Below, in pieces: positions 1 through 9,526 of a stretch of DNA of 35,214 bases. Both the position numbers and the translations under genes were made by a program. The notes beneath the pieces were generated by a model. It was not told where the DNA came from. It did not search any database and saw only the letters and a list, made by a program, of their open reading frames with translations. This stretch comes from Brasilonema sp. CT11 (GTDB taxonomy: Bacteria > Cyanobacteriota > Cyanobacteriia > Cyanobacteriales > Nostocaceae): the NCBI RefSeq assembly GCF_017982655.1, contig NZ_JABXYX010000080.1, positions 1 to 35,214 of the forward strand. Direction: 5' to 3'. Positions within the stretch are counted from its first letter, which is position 1. Every line of letters starts with the position of its first letter.

Positions 1-64
1 GCGTAATTTTTCTGGTTATACAGTTGTTTGACTCAGCATACGAGCAAGGCTGAGGTAGAAAAGT

Positions 65-478
65 TTATATTCTTTTATTATTCGCGTACCTTATTCGCGA
101 ACACATTTTTTTGTCCAAAGTCCAATGATAAAGAGCAGTCCTTAATAAATAAGGATGACCATCAATCATTCCCCTTAATTGTCCGATTTCTGTATCTGAC
201 CAATTTAATTTATGTCGTTGAACTAATTCTTTTATTTGTGTGGCGTTGAATTCTTTTATTTCAATAGGTAAGCCTACATTAAAGGGAGATTGGTTGACAT
301 TTAGGGAAACATATACTTCTTGAGAATGAGCAATTACTAAACGCAACTTTTGCCAGATTTCTTCGTTTTTACCGTTTTCATGCCAAGCTCGGAGTAGAGC
401 AAAAAATTCTTGAGCAATGAAAAAATTCTGACGACCATAACGAAGGGAGTTCTCCTTTCTTTGATAACCTCCCCCCAC
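65..478 (-). pseudogene. fragment of a second AAA-like (AAA_35) domain gene
   Basis: An open frame of 137 codons from a GTG encodes only the middle of an AAA-like ATPase domain. It includes [10 protein letters not shown], a WQKLRLVIAHS strand, SPFNVGLPIEI and a GHPYLLRTALYHW helix, which are typical of the cyanobacterial AAA_35 family. There is no Walker A or Walker B, and recognisable similarity runs from about residue 20 to residue 125, stopping near position 104. The 5' end overlaps, in another frame, the 3' end of the AAA-GUN4 gene. The join lies at a run of six G (minus strand) near 471-476. The same family elements occur in the complete domain of the neighbouring gene but with quite different residues, so this is a relic of a paralogue and not a duplication of that gene. 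A frameshifted tail of the upstream gene is the alternative. Confidence 0.65.
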
Positions 479-2846
479 CAGTTAGCTGAATGGGTACTAA
501 TTTAAATACCATTACATCATTATCATCCATCCATCCCACTCTTTTTAGAAAAGAATTATACCCTTGCTTGTTCCAATTTCTCCATTCTCCCTTCTCCCAA
601 TCAAAATCGAGAGAATTGCCACTAGCCAAATATATTTCTTTCTGGACACTGTAACCAAAATGCCCCTGTGAGTTCTTTACCCAAAGTGTATCTAGTTGTT
701 TCAAATCATTACAATTAAAGTTTTTGATACTAGTTAAATCTAGATCACCTTTTTTTTCTCTTCCTGCTGAATATAGAATAAACTGGCTATTTTTTAAATC
801 TGCCTCACTCCATCTTTGTTGCTGCATTAAATAGTCTAATTCATTCAATAAATGTTGCTTTAAAAATTGATAATATACTGTATTTGAACCATCTAATTCT
901 TGAAGTTGACGAGAAAGCAAAGCGACAATATCAGCATTGCTATTGTAGAGAATATTTAAGTCTAAAGTAAATAATTCAATATTAGATTTCAACTTAGATT
1001 TTAGACTGCTAAGATGCTCAAATGCTTTCTTGTAATTTTCTACTGCCTTAGCTTTATCTAAGTGACCTTTAACATAGTATATATAAACTAAGGTAGCCAA
1101 ATTAGTTGGATTATTATCAATTGGGGTTTCTATTTTCGATAATTCTTTTAGACTCTTAGACAACATCTCAACTTTTTTTAAATACTCTGTTTGATTTTGC
1201 TCTTTTTCTTCATCAGCTAGGTATTGATACCCTACAATCAGCGCACTATCTAATAAAACCTCTTTGAGCTTGGGATTCTCAATTTTATCTTGTAAAACCA
1301 ACCCTGCAATATTTAAAGACTGATTCGCTTCGTTTGTTTTTCCTTTTTGTTGCAGTTGAGAAGCTACTGCTGATAATTCCTTAATTTTAGCAATAGATTG
1401 ATTGATTTCATTTATAGTTGTTTTTGCTCTCTCTAGTTGGTTTTCTGCTTTCTGTTTAGCTTCAGCCTCAATTTTTATCGCTCTTTCTGCTGCTTCTTTT
1501 TCTTTTCTTTCTCTTTCTAATTCTGCCTGTCTTTCTGTTTCTGCTAGTTCCTCTTCTCGCTGTAATGTACGACTAGCTGATAAAAATTCTTTATCTTGAT
1601 AAGTTAAATCTTTATCCTTTGCCCAATCATCCGCTTCTACTAAAGCTTGTCCCCGTAATAACCGAGACTCATCCTGTTTTTCTGATAATATCCACTGACG
1701 AAAATTCTCTGCATATGGGCGCAAACTGCCTAAAGTTTTTTCAATCCATAAGTTGTCAAAAATGGTTTGATAAATTAGGTTATAAACCTTTAATTTACTC
1801 TCTTGTTTAACAACGATTCCCGCTAACTGTAAATCACTCTGTTCAATACTACTATCAATATCAATTCCGCCTGAGTGCCATACTTGTTGATATAAATCTA
1901 ATAAGTATGGTGCTTTCTGTTCATCTCTTTTTAAAATTCTATCCCGAATCGTTCTAAAATGTTCCGGTTCATCTTGAGATTCCCAATTATCAATCACTCG
2001 ATTTCTGACTAACTTCTCTACAAAAGCAGCTTCCTCACCTGGGTGAATTACAGTTTCAGATTGACGGACAAATTCACAGACTTTTTGAGTCAAAAATGGC
2101 TGTCCTCCAGTCCAGTCTAAAATCGCTTTTAGTACTGCTTCGGGGTTGCTAGTTTGTCGTTGAGAAAATCCATCGGTTAAACCTGAAGCTTCTGCAAATT
2201 CCAATCCGGTTAATTCAATTGCTTTGCCAATATTAAAAGGAGTACGCTTTTTATCTTGAATTAACTCAGAAGGGGTAGCTACTCCCAAAAGCACAAAAGT
2301 AATGCGTTGATATTCAGGATTATCAACTCTTTGATTAAAGAAAGCTCGAATTAAAGCAAAAAAATCATCAACAGGAAATTTTAAACTGAGAATACTATCA
2401 ATTTCATCTATAAAAATAACAATCTGTGTGGTAACTAATTTTAGTAATTTATCAATAAACTTACCAAAAATCTGCACATCAGAAAATCGAGATTTTTCTT
2501 TCTCTAACTCATCTAAATCAAACTGTTCACCTAAGTTTAAACTTTCAGAACGACAAATAGTATCAATAATCCCAAAATACCATTGTTCAGAGTTTAGCCC
2601 TGATGTCCCAATTGCGGTTAAATCAATAGATACACAAGCAATTCCTTCATTTTGTAACCTTTGCATTATGCGGACACGCAAACTGGATTTACCCATTTGT
2701 CGAGAGTTGAGGACAAAACAAAACTCTCCAGCTGTCACAGCCTGATACAAATCTGCATCAGCTTTGCGCGTCACGTAGGTAGGTGCATTTGCAGGAAGAC
2801 TACCACCAAATTGATATTGATAATCTTGGGGAACAGGCAAATTCAT
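378..2846 (-). CDS. AAA-like ATPase with coiled coil and C-terminal GUN4 domain
   Basis: An 822-aa, probably cytoplasmic, regulatory ATPase. Residues 1-370 are an AAA-like (AAA_35) domain with Walker [10 protein letters not shown] (47-55) and Walker B VIFIDEID (about 143-150). A charged, glutamate/lysine-rich coiled coil follows at about 425-500, then a helical region of unknown type. Residues about 679-789 form a GUN4 domain, seen in [34 protein letters not shown] and LKRVGWM. GUN4 domains bind tetrapyrroles in the chlorophyll-pathway protein Gun4; ligand binding here is only an inference. The last 33 residues, after a run of glycines, look unrelated and come from reading out of frame into the AAA fragment at 65-478, so the native end was probably near position 480. 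The ATG starts a typical family N-terminus. It lies downstream of, and in the same direction as, the CHAT-WD40 gene. Confidence 0.8.
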   Translation of the reverse strand: MNLPVPQDYQYQFGGSLPANAPTYVTRKADADLYQAVTAGEFCFVLNSRQMGKSSLRVRIMQRLQNEGIACVSIDLTAIGTSGLNSEQWYFGIIDTICRSESLNLGEQFDLDELEKEKSRFSDVQIFGKFIDKLLKLVTTQIVIFIDEIDSILSLKFPVDDFFALIRAFFNQRVDNPEYQRITFVLLGVATPSELIQDKKRTPFNIGKAIELTGLEFAEASGLTDGFSQRQTSNPEAVLKAILDWTGGQPFLTQKVCEFVRQSETVIHPGEEAAFVEKLVRNRVIDNWESQDEPEHFRTIRDRILKRDEQKAPYLLDLYQQVWHSGGIDIDSSIEQSDLQLAGIVVKQESKLKVYNLIYQTIFDNLWIEKTLGSLRPYAENFRQWILSEKQDESRLLRGQALVEADDWAKDKDLTYQDKEFLSASRTLQREEELAETERQAELERERKEKEAAERAIKIEAEAKQKAENQLERAKTTINEINQSIAKIKELSAVASQLQQKGKTNEANQSLNIAGLVLQDKIENPKLKEVLLDSALIVGYQYLADEEKEQNQTEYLKKVEMLSKSLKELSKIETPIDNNPTNLATLVYIYYVKGHLDKAKAVENYKKAFEHLSSLKSKLKSNIELFTLDLNILYNSNADIVALLSRQLQELDGSNTVYYQFLKQHLLNELDYLMQQQRWSEADLKNSQFILYSAGREKKGDLDLTSIKNFNCNDLKQLDTLWVKNSQGHFGYSVQKEIYLASGNSLDFDWEKGEWRNWNKQGYNSFLKRVGWMDDNDVMVFKLVPIQLTGGGRLSKKGELPSLWSSEFFHCSRIFCSTPSLA

Positions 2847-3262
2847 AGCCGTACGCTACATGGGTAATACTCAGATGATATGTCAATTAAGACACAATAT
2901 AGGGCTTAGAAGCAGTTTGTAAATGATTGTAAAGATAGCTGAATCTGAATCTGAATAAGTGCAAGTCGCTACATTAAACTCGCGGTTGTATTTCTTGTGT
3001 GGCAATGCTTTTAGCTATAGTGCAAAGTCTAGCACTATTCTAAAATAAAAATAGCAATAATATCATAAATGTTGTCAATTTCCCCGATGTCTTAATAAGA
3101 GCGATCGCCACCTCTGCGACAACTAGTTCTTACTTCCAAGAGCGATCGCTTCGCTTGTCTCACGCGCAAAGCGCACGCTACGCTAACGGTAGATTGCACT
3201 CTTGAGCAAATAAAAAGCACAGACGTTGCATCCAACGTCTCTAAATGCCAAACGGTATTGAG
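2847..3262. other. intergenic region with a GCGATCGC-rich palindromic repeat
   Basis: No convincing gene is seen in these 416 bases. They hold two GCGATCGC octamers, near 3099 and 3142. A GC-rich repeat at about 3140-3188 contains a short GCGC-AAA-GCGC palindrome. Its core on the minus strand, GCGTGCGCTTTGCGC, recurs at 23373 and 33119. Confidence 0.6.
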
Positions 3263-3436
3263 CTATGGTTCTCTGTCTTTCCCTGGAGAATCGCATTCAC
3301 GTTCTGTATCAGCTACAACTTCATTTTCCAGACTTCTTTTCAATTCTTTCTTTTTTAGCTCAATATCTTTCTTAACATCATCAGTTTCAAATCTTACTTG
3401 AGTTTCAGGATCTTTTTTCGATTCTTGATTTTCCAT
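3263..3436 (-). CDS. small highly charged hypothetical protein (57 aa)
   Basis: A complete 57-codon reading frame from ATG (3436-3434) to TAG (3265-3263). The product is dominated by Glu, Lys and Asp (it begins MENQESKKDPET and includes DIELKKKELKRSLENEV). It has no membrane segment and one cysteine near the end, and is predicted to be largely helical or disordered. It lies 109 bases after the stop of the CHAT-WD40 gene and about 416 bases before the AAA-GUN4 start, in the same direction, so it may be co-transcribed. No clear Shine-Dalgarno sequence precedes it. I do not recognise a family. Its base and codon use matches its surroundings better than the repeats on either side. A chance frame cannot be excluded at this length. 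Confidence 0.5.
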   Translation of the reverse strand: MENQESKKDPETQVRFETDDVKKDIELKKKELKRSLENEVVADTERECDSPGKDREP

Positions 3437-3472
3437 ATCGATATTGCACCCAAATTTTGTAACATTGATATT

Positions 3473-3518
3473 ACCCTTCGACTACGCCCCCTCGACTTCG
3501 CTCGGGGCAAGTCAGGGT
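3473..3518. repeat. palindromic interspersed repeat after the CHAT-WD40 gene
   Basis: An imperfect inverted repeat with arms ACCCTTCGACTACGCCCC and GGGGCAAGTCAGGGT around a CTCGACTTCGCTC centre. It begins 28 bases after the stop of the CHAT gene on the minus strand and could act as its terminator. Related CTTCGAC/GTCAGGG elements occur at about 11515-11632 and near 35137. Confidence 0.6.
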
Positions 3519-3545
3519 GAACCCCACTAAAATCATACCTCTAAT

Positions 3546-6500
3546 TTATCTTTCTACTGCCCCCAAAGCTTTTAATGTGTTTTTCTGAGAAGTTGTTAAA
3601 CCAATGGCATTTTTAATGTTCATACCTTCATAGGGTCTATCGATTTTCATCGTTCTCACGCATTCGCCTGTTTCAATATTCCAAAGTTTGATAGTTTCGT
3701 CTTCGCTGCAGCTGACTAATAAGGGAGAATTGGGACTAAACGCAACTGACCTTACTGCTTTATGATGTCCTGCAAATGTTTCTAAATTCTCACCTGTAGT
3801 AACATCCCACAGTTTAACTGTTTGGTCGTCGCTTCCACTCGCTAAAATTTTGCCATCTGGACTAAAGGCGATTGTTCTGACTCGATATGTATGTCCTTGA
3901 AATGTTTTTAAATTTTCACCTGTACTCACATCCCACAGCTTAATTGTTTGGTCTCCACTAGCACTTGCAAGGATACCTGCACAGGGACTAAACACAACAG
4001 ATAAAACCCAGTCACTGTGTCCTTGGAACGTTTGTAAACAAATTCCTGTACTCACATCCCAAAGCTTGACTGTGTTATCGTCGCTACCACTTGCCAGCAT
4101 TGAACTTTGAGGATTAAAAGCAACTGTTTTAACGCGATGAGTGTGTCCTTCGAGAGTGTGCAAACACTCACCCGTGCGCCAATCCCAAAGCTTTACAGTT
4201 TGGTCACGACTAGCACTTGCTAAAATTTGTCCATCTAAGCTGAAACTGATTGCATTTACCCAACTACTGTGTCCCCAAAGTGTTTTCACACACTCACCTG
4301 TAGTTGCATCCCAAAGCTTTATGGTTGTGTCATCACTACTACTTGCTAAAATTTGACTTTTTTGGTTTGTTTCAACATCTGAAGTGATGAATTTGCTTGT
4401 ACGAACATCTATATTTTGTGGTGCAAAAGTGACTGACGAAACCAAGTTAGTATGTCCTTGTAAAGTTTGTAGACATTCGCCTGTCACAACATCCCACAAT
4501 CTTACCCTTTGGTCTTCGCTACTACTTGCCAGCATTTGACCATCTGGACTAAAAGCGACAGATAACACCCAATTACTGTATCCATCCACTGTTCTCAAGC
4601 ATTGTCCTGTATGAACATCCCACAGCTTCATCGTTTGGTTTTCACTTGCACTTAGCAGAGTTTGTCCATCTGGATTAAAAGCAACCAACCAAACGCGTGA
4701 AGCGTAGCTATCGCCTAAAGGCGAATCGCTATGCTCATGCAAAGTTTGCAAACACTCTCCTGTTAAAGCATCCCATATCTTGACTGTTTTATCTTCACTC
4801 CCGGTTGCCAATGTCTTGCCGTCTGGGCTGAAAGCAACTGCCCACACATAACTGTTGTAATCTGGTAATATTCTTATGCACTCACCACTGGCTAAATCCC
4901 AGAATTTTACTGTTGTGTTATCACTTGCAGTGACTAGTGTTTGCTTATCAGGACTTAAAGCAATAGATAGCACCCAATTGATGTGAGTTTCTAGGATTTG
5001 TAGACACTCACCCGTGTTCACATCCCAAACTCTCACGGTTTGGTCTTCACTACCAGTAACTAATGTTTGCCCATTAAGACTGAAGCTAGCAAATATAACC
5101 CGACTCGTATGCCCTGGCAAAATTTTTAAGCATTGTCCAGTCTGAATATTCCATAATCTAATTGTTTGGTCGTTGCTACCACTTGCTAAAATTTGTCCAT
5201 CTGAACTAAAGGCAAGAGATTGTACGCAATTAGTATGACCTCGCAGTGTTTTCAGACATTGTCCGGTATGAATATTCCATAACCGAATTGTTTTGTCGTT
5301 GCTACCACTTGCTAAAATTTGTCCGTCTGGACTAAAGGCAAGAGATTGCACCCAACCAATATGACCACTGTAGGTGATAATTTGTTTAATGTTTGCAACT
5401 TCCCACAAAATAATTTCATCATCAATAGCTGTTGCCAAAAATTTTCCATCTGGACTAAAAGTTGCTGATAAAATTCCTCCTAATGTTCGAGTCAAAGCAG
5501 ACTTACTTAAATCGGAGTTAGCGAAGTTGACTCGATGCAAATTCATGCCCTGTAAGTAAGCTTGCCAAACAGTTAAGTAGGAAAAATCATAACCATTGAA
5601 GTCTACATGAAGCTGCCAGAGTAAATTGAGAATATTACCAGCAGCATATCCTGGTTTTTGTAAGGTAGACGACCTCAGTTTTGACAAAAGCTGATTCAAA
5701 GAAATTTGAATATTTTCTCGATGACCAAAAAGAGTTAATAGTTTATCTGCTACTGGTTTTAGGATCAGCCTAATTTGTGCACTTATCACGTAATCTTTGG
5801 CTTGAGATTTGATTAATGCACATCGATTAAATAATGCTATTTCTTGAGTTTCAATCTCTTGGCAAATCTGTTCGATGAATCTGTCAATCACATACTCCAT
5901 CACTACTGGTTGTTGGGTAAATTTACCAGATTTTTTCTCAATTAATGAACGCGATTGTAAAGATTCTAATGTTTCTAACAAATCTCGTAGTGAGACAGCA
6001 GGAATCATGTCTGCTTGTAATTCTGGAAACGACACCCATTTTCGATTAATTGTCAGCCAGTACATCACCTGTTTTTCTACAATTGACAACCGATTAAACT
6101 GCTGATCTAGTAAATCGGAAATATCTCCAAATATAATTGTGCCTTGTTGTAAGAACTGAGCGGTATTGCCATCAAATAATTCCGCAATTGTTGTTGCGAC
6201 AATCTTCAAGGCTAAAGGATTGCCTGCATAATATTCCACAAGCGACCGGCATTGTTCTTCTGATACACAAAAGCCTTTTTCGGCTAGAATTGCCAGACCT
6301 TCTCCTTGCGTTAAGCCAAACAATCTTAGTGAACGAATAGGAGAGTTTATACCTTCTTTGACGCTAATTCCTCTGGGTTTTTCTCGACTGGTTAACACCA
6401 GGCAACTCTGATGTTTACTCTCTCCCAAACTTCTGAAAAGTTGCTCATATCCTTCATATCCTTGTCGATATGCTCCGGCACGTTTGTCATTACATAAAAT

Positions 6501-8045
6501 TGACTCACCATTGTCTAGCACTAACAAACAGCGTGAGTTGCGCAGATATTTTATTAAACAAGAGATTTTACCGTCTAAAGTTTCTGGTAAAACGGTTTCC
6601 TGTTGATTGGAAAAAAAGTTAATTAGGTCACTTAAAAGCTCATGAATTGATGGCGCATTACGGAGACTTCGCCAAATCAAGTACTCAAATTCATCTTCCA
6701 AAAGCTGTGCTAACTTCACAGACAAAGTTGTTTTGCCAATCCCACCCATACCAATTAACGTGATGAGTCGGCAATCTTCCTTAATAATCCATTGCCTTAA
6801 TGTGGTTAGTTCTTCAGTACGTCCGTAAAACACTGAGGCATCAATTGCCTCTCCCCAATCCTGATATTTGCTGGTGGCTCTTATTTTCGTATTTTGATCT
6901 AAATGGAAATAAAGAGTTTTTTCACTCAGTTGTAACCAAGTCGGTGGTTCTGCTGCAGGATTAATACAAATAACAGGTAACCAAGAAGCACCAGGAAAGT
7001 CATCTTCTAAACCATGTAACTTTCTGCGTGCTTGCTGCACCGCTAGGTGTAGAGGCAGTTGTTCCAATGCAAAAGCTTGCAGAAAACACTTAAAAAATTC
7101 CTGTGCTACAAGGTTTGGTACTGGCTCTCGCATCACAATCACCGTGGGAAGATTCAATTTTTGTAGGGCATTTGCCAATCCTAAACCATCACAAGAGTTA
7201 AAAATTGCCAAGCGCAAACCGTTGTCAATGGCTGCTTTAAGTGCTTCTTCTAACTGTTGAATTGTTAGACTATTATTTGTCTTGTTTTCGTTAATATAAA
7301 TCCGACCTGTTTCACCTTCGCTGTGACTATGACCAGCAAAAAATAGGATATCCCAGCCAGCAGAATCCCAAAGCTGTGTATTGAATTCTTGACGTGTTGG
7401 ATTGACAATAAAAACAGGTTCTGCACCTGGTAAATTCTTAAGAAACTCACTTTCTACTTCCAGACTGATGCCTTCACTGTTCCCCAAAATTGCCAAGATT
7501 CTGACTATTGTTCTATGAACTTGTGGTTGTGACAATTCGCGGCGTTTATATTCTGATTGAGACAGAGCTATTTCTGCGTGTGGATAATCATTAAACAAAT
7601 CGCAGTGATCCCAGGGTATTCGCCGTATTATTTCATTATCAGTTTCAAGAATTACCCGTATTTCTTCTGTTGGGTTTAGTAAGGTGCGTAGTTGTCGGCT
7701 AGTATTGAGAATTCCCTCGGATTTGAGCCAAGCATTCATACTTTCTTGTAACTGTTGACATAAATCCTGGAAATCAACAGTAGAGACGTTGGTTATAGCG
7801 CCTTCATCAATTTCCAGTTCATCATCTTCCCCTGCCAACCTGGAACGTAGATACACGGTTTTAGATAAACTATAATAGGTTAGCTGCCATTTTTGATACA
7901 ATTCAATCAAGTTTGGTGCAGGGGGTAACGAACCGATGAATTGCTCTGGAAGCGGTTGACTAAATGTCCACAATTGGATAGTCACTTTTGGAAATCCATC
8001 ACACAAGTTACCGTGTCCCAGATTGATGACAACTGACTTGCTCAT
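3546..8045 (-). CDS. CHAT protease - NB-ARC ATPase - WD40 (14 repeats) STAND protein
   Basis: A 1499-aa STAND-class protein. A CHAT (caspase-like) domain occupies about residues 140-365, with candidate catalytic His239 in FFAGHSH and Cys285 in FNSCDG. An NB-ARC ATPase follows at about 400-800, with Walker A GMGGIGKTT (432-440), Walker B CLLVLDN and the LVLTSRE sensor strand. After a short pentapeptide-like linker come 14 WD40 repeats (about 856-1466), enough for two seven-bladed propellers. In this family the propeller is thought to hold the enzyme inactive until a ligand binds, and NTP-driven oligomerisation then activates the CHAT protease. Blade 9 carries a 19-residue insertion. The blade 6/7 junction carries an insertion encoded by a palindromic DNA repeat. 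The ATG at 8045 gives a family-typical start. The ligand and the proteolytic target are unknown. Confidence 0.93.
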   Translation of the reverse strand: MSKSVVINLGHGNLCDGFPKVTIQLWTFSQPLPEQFIGSLPPAPNLIELYQKWQLTYYSLSKTVYLRSRLAGEDDELEIDEGAITNVSTVDFQDLCQQLQESMNAWLKSEGILNTSRQLRTLLNPTEEIRVILETDNEIIRRIPWDHCDLFNDYPHAEIALSQSEYKRRELSQPQVHRTIVRILAILGNSEGISLEVESEFLKNLPGAEPVFIVNPTRQEFNTQLWDSAGWDILFFAGHSHSEGETGRIYINENKTNNSLTIQQLEEALKAAIDNGLRLAIFNSCDGLGLANALQKLNLPTVIVMREPVPNLVAQEFFKCFLQAFALEQLPLHLAVQQARRKLHGLEDDFPGASWLPVICINPAAEPPTWLQLSEKTLYFHLDQNTKIRATSKYQDWGEAIDASVFYGRTEELTTLRQWIIKEDCRLITLIGMGGIGKTTLSVKLAQLLEDEFEYLIWRSLRNAPSIHELLSDLINFFSNQQETVLPETLDGKISCLIKYLRNSRCLLVLDNGESILCNDKRAGAYRQGYEGYEQLFRSLGESKHQSCLVLTSREKPRGISVKEGINSPIRSLRLFGLTQGEGLAILAEKGFCVSEEQCRSLVEYYAGNPLALKIVATTIAELFDGNTAQFLQQGTIIFGDISDLLDQQFNRLSIVEKQVMYWLTINRKWVSFPELQADMIPAVSLRDLLETLESLQSRSLIEKKSGKFTQQPVVMEYVIDRFIEQICQEIETQEIALFNRCALIKSQAKDYVISAQIRLILKPVADKLLTLFGHRENIQISLNQLLSKLRSSTLQKPGYAAGNILNLLWQLHVDFNGYDFSYLTVWQAYLQGMNLHRVNFANSDLSKSALTRTLGGILSATFSPDGKFLATAIDDEIILWEVANIKQIITYSGHIGWVQSLAFSPDGQILASGSNDKTIRLWNIHTGQCLKTLRGHTNCVQSLAFSSDGQILASGSNDQTIRLWNIQTGQCLKILPGHTSRVIFASFSLNGQTLVTGSEDQTVRVWDVNTGECLQILETHINWVLSIALSPDKQTLVTASDNTTVKFWDLASGECIRILPDYNSYVWAVAFSPDGKTLATGSEDKTVKIWDALTGECLQTLHEHSDSPLGDSYASRVWLVAFNPDGQTLLSASENQTMKLWDVHTGQCLRTVDGYSNWVLSVAFSPDGQMLASSSEDQRVRLWDVVTGECLQTLQGHTNLVSSVTFAPQNIDVRTSKFITSDVETNQKSQILASSSDDTTIKLWDATTGECVKTLWGHSSWVNAISFSLDGQILASASRDQTVKLWDWRTGECLHTLEGHTHRVKTVAFNPQSSMLASGSDDNTVKLWDVSTGICLQTFQGHSDWVLSVVFSPCAGILASASGDQTIKLWDVSTGENLKTFQGHTYRVRTIAFSPDGKILASGSDDQTVKLWDVTTGENLETFAGHHKAVRSVAFSPNSPLLVSCSEDETIKLWNIETGECVRTMKIDRPYEGMNIKNAIGLTTSQKNTLKALGAVER
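4701..4734. repeat. palindromic repeat inside the WD40 coding region
   Basis: An imperfect palindrome, AGCGTAGCTATCGCC-taaa-GGCGAATCGCTATGCT. It resembles intergenic cyanobacterial repeats but lies in frame between WD40 blades 6 and 7. It encodes most of the extra SDSPLGDSY residues, which are absent from the other blade junctions. Confidence 0.6.
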
Positions 8046-8254
8046 TTGAAAATTAAAATATTATACGACTAGAAAAAATATAGCTTTTCACATTAGTCCA
8101 TATCTTCTTTAATAGCATAAGGTTAGCGACAGCCGCGCCTAGAGTAGGGTGCAATACTATTCGAGAAGATCTACGCAAATCTTAAGAATTGGTAATATGT
8201 GAGTAAATAATCACAAGTGTCAAGGTTAACACTATTACCCAAAATAATTATATC

Positions 8255-8728
8255 GTGGGAAAGAAAAAAAACTTCCGAAAAGTTTGGAAAACCTTAACTG
8301 AACTAGGTCAAGAGTTTGGAGTGTCAGCCGTTAAATTCGGTAATCTGCTCAAGCAATATGGATTACGCGAAAAAGATGGTGAACCTAGTCAAATGGCTAA
8401 AGATGGCGGTTTCTTTGAAAAAATTACGCCTAATGAAGGTAAGCCTTATTATTTATGGCATCGTGAAAAAACGTCTGAGTACCTTATTTATCAAGGTGTC
8501 GCGAAAAATGGAGTATCAGCTAAAGACGCTCTTATGATGACTGAATCTCGAAAATTAGCACGCTCCTACATGGAAGCTCAACAATTAGATGATGAAGGCT
8601 CTAAGCTTGGTTACATAATGTTTTCTGAAATGGTAGATGATATTAAGAAAGTTGGTTTAGAGCGGTTCAATCAAGCACTCAAGTCGATTGGTTACAAAGG
8701 CGACGAAGTTACTAAGATAGGCTGGTAG
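8255..8728 (+). CDS. hypothetical protein with possible helix-turn-helix (157 aa)
   Basis: A 157-aa soluble, lysine-rich protein that I do not recognise. Residues about 13-36 (LTELGQEFGVSAVKFGNLLK) have the spacing of a helix-turn-helix. They are followed by a GEPSQMAKDGGFF segment and a YYLWHREK segment, an arrangement seen in small phage-type regulators. The C-terminal half is helical and charged. The frame opens after a TAA at 8204-8206 and the first good start is GTG at 8255, with no Shine-Dalgarno sequence. It is divergent from the CHAT-WD40 gene across 209 bases, and a GC-rich repeat block begins about 40 bases after its stop. A DNA-binding role is inference from one motif only. Confidence 0.6.
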   Translation: MGKKKNFRKVWKTLTELGQEFGVSAVKFGNLLKQYGLREKDGEPSQMAKDGGFFEKITPNEGKPYYLWHREKTSEYLIYQGVAKNGVSAKDALMMTESRKLARSYMEAQQLDDEGSKLGYIMFSEMVDDIKKVGLERFNQALKSIGYKGDEVTKIGW

Positions 8729-8770
8729 AAGATATTTTGAAGAAAGGAAAGTAATGATCTCAGCACTGAC

Positions 8771-9082
8771 TTGAGAACGAGGTATAAGGAAACCCTAACG
8801 GAGGCCGCTCATGGGGGAAACCACGCCACATGCTACAAGTCGGCAGAGCCGACGGCAGATGCTTCAAGCCGGGAAACCCGTCCAACGCACTGCCTCCCCA
8901 ACGCAGTGGCTCCCCAAGACGAGCCACTGCTGCAGGAGGGTTTCCCGACAGAGGCATGTGGCGTCCGCGCTGCCTCACCCCGGAGAGACAGCACAGCGCA
9001 GTCCTTGTCTCCCGCTCTCGGGCGCGACTGCACTCTAGTGGGAACTGGTTCACGCCACACTCCATACCCTACACCCTTGTGA
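8771..9082. repeat. GC-rich interspersed repeat block
   Basis: This block is much richer in G+C than its AT-rich surroundings and is open in several frames on both strands, so its long frames are not evidence of genes. It contains nested inverted repeats: GTCGGCAGAGCCGAC, GGGAAACCC/GGTTTCCC around 8871-8945, and CGCAGTGGCTCC against GAGCCACTGC. It ends in CCCTACACCC, the complement of the GGGTGTA-type units at 23102 and 34940. A mobile or recombining non-coding repeat of Nostocales type is likely. Confidence 0.7.
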
Positions 9083-9526
9083 ACATATTTGTTCCATTTT
9101 GGTCTTGCAGTTTTAAAATTTTTGTAGTACTTATTTATCCATAACTCGCATGAGATATTACCTAAAATAGGCATACCCCAAAATGAGTCATTACCATAGC
9201 GATCGCCAAATGTTTAAAAACTGTGAATCCTTTATGACAATGGGCGAAGAATAACATAACATGCAAAATTACTTTCACTAGAAAAATTTGCTAATTACAT
9301 ATTGTGCAAATAAGTGCTGACTCTCCCAAATTGGAACTAATTCTGAAGTCTGACAATCTAGAAACTACGGCTCACATTCGGACACAAAGGACAAAGACAA
9401 GTATATACAGCCATATCGGACTGCTAATTGCTCATGACTCATGGTTAACGAAGATTGGCTAGATAAAAAATCGCAATTAACATAAAAAAATCTTGTTACT
9501 TGAGTGTTCTTGAATAATCACAACCT
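9083..9526. other. AT-rich intergenic region
   Basis: No gene was found. There is one GCGATCGC site near 9199 and no clear operator. A Zur-type palindrome was sought because the downstream permease family is sometimes metal-regulated, and none was seen. Confidence 0.5.

Noticed and set aside
8760-9174. Five overlapping 75-113-aa open frames on both strands
   Set aside because: All fall in one GC-rich palindromic repeat, with no start signals and biased, unnatural composition.
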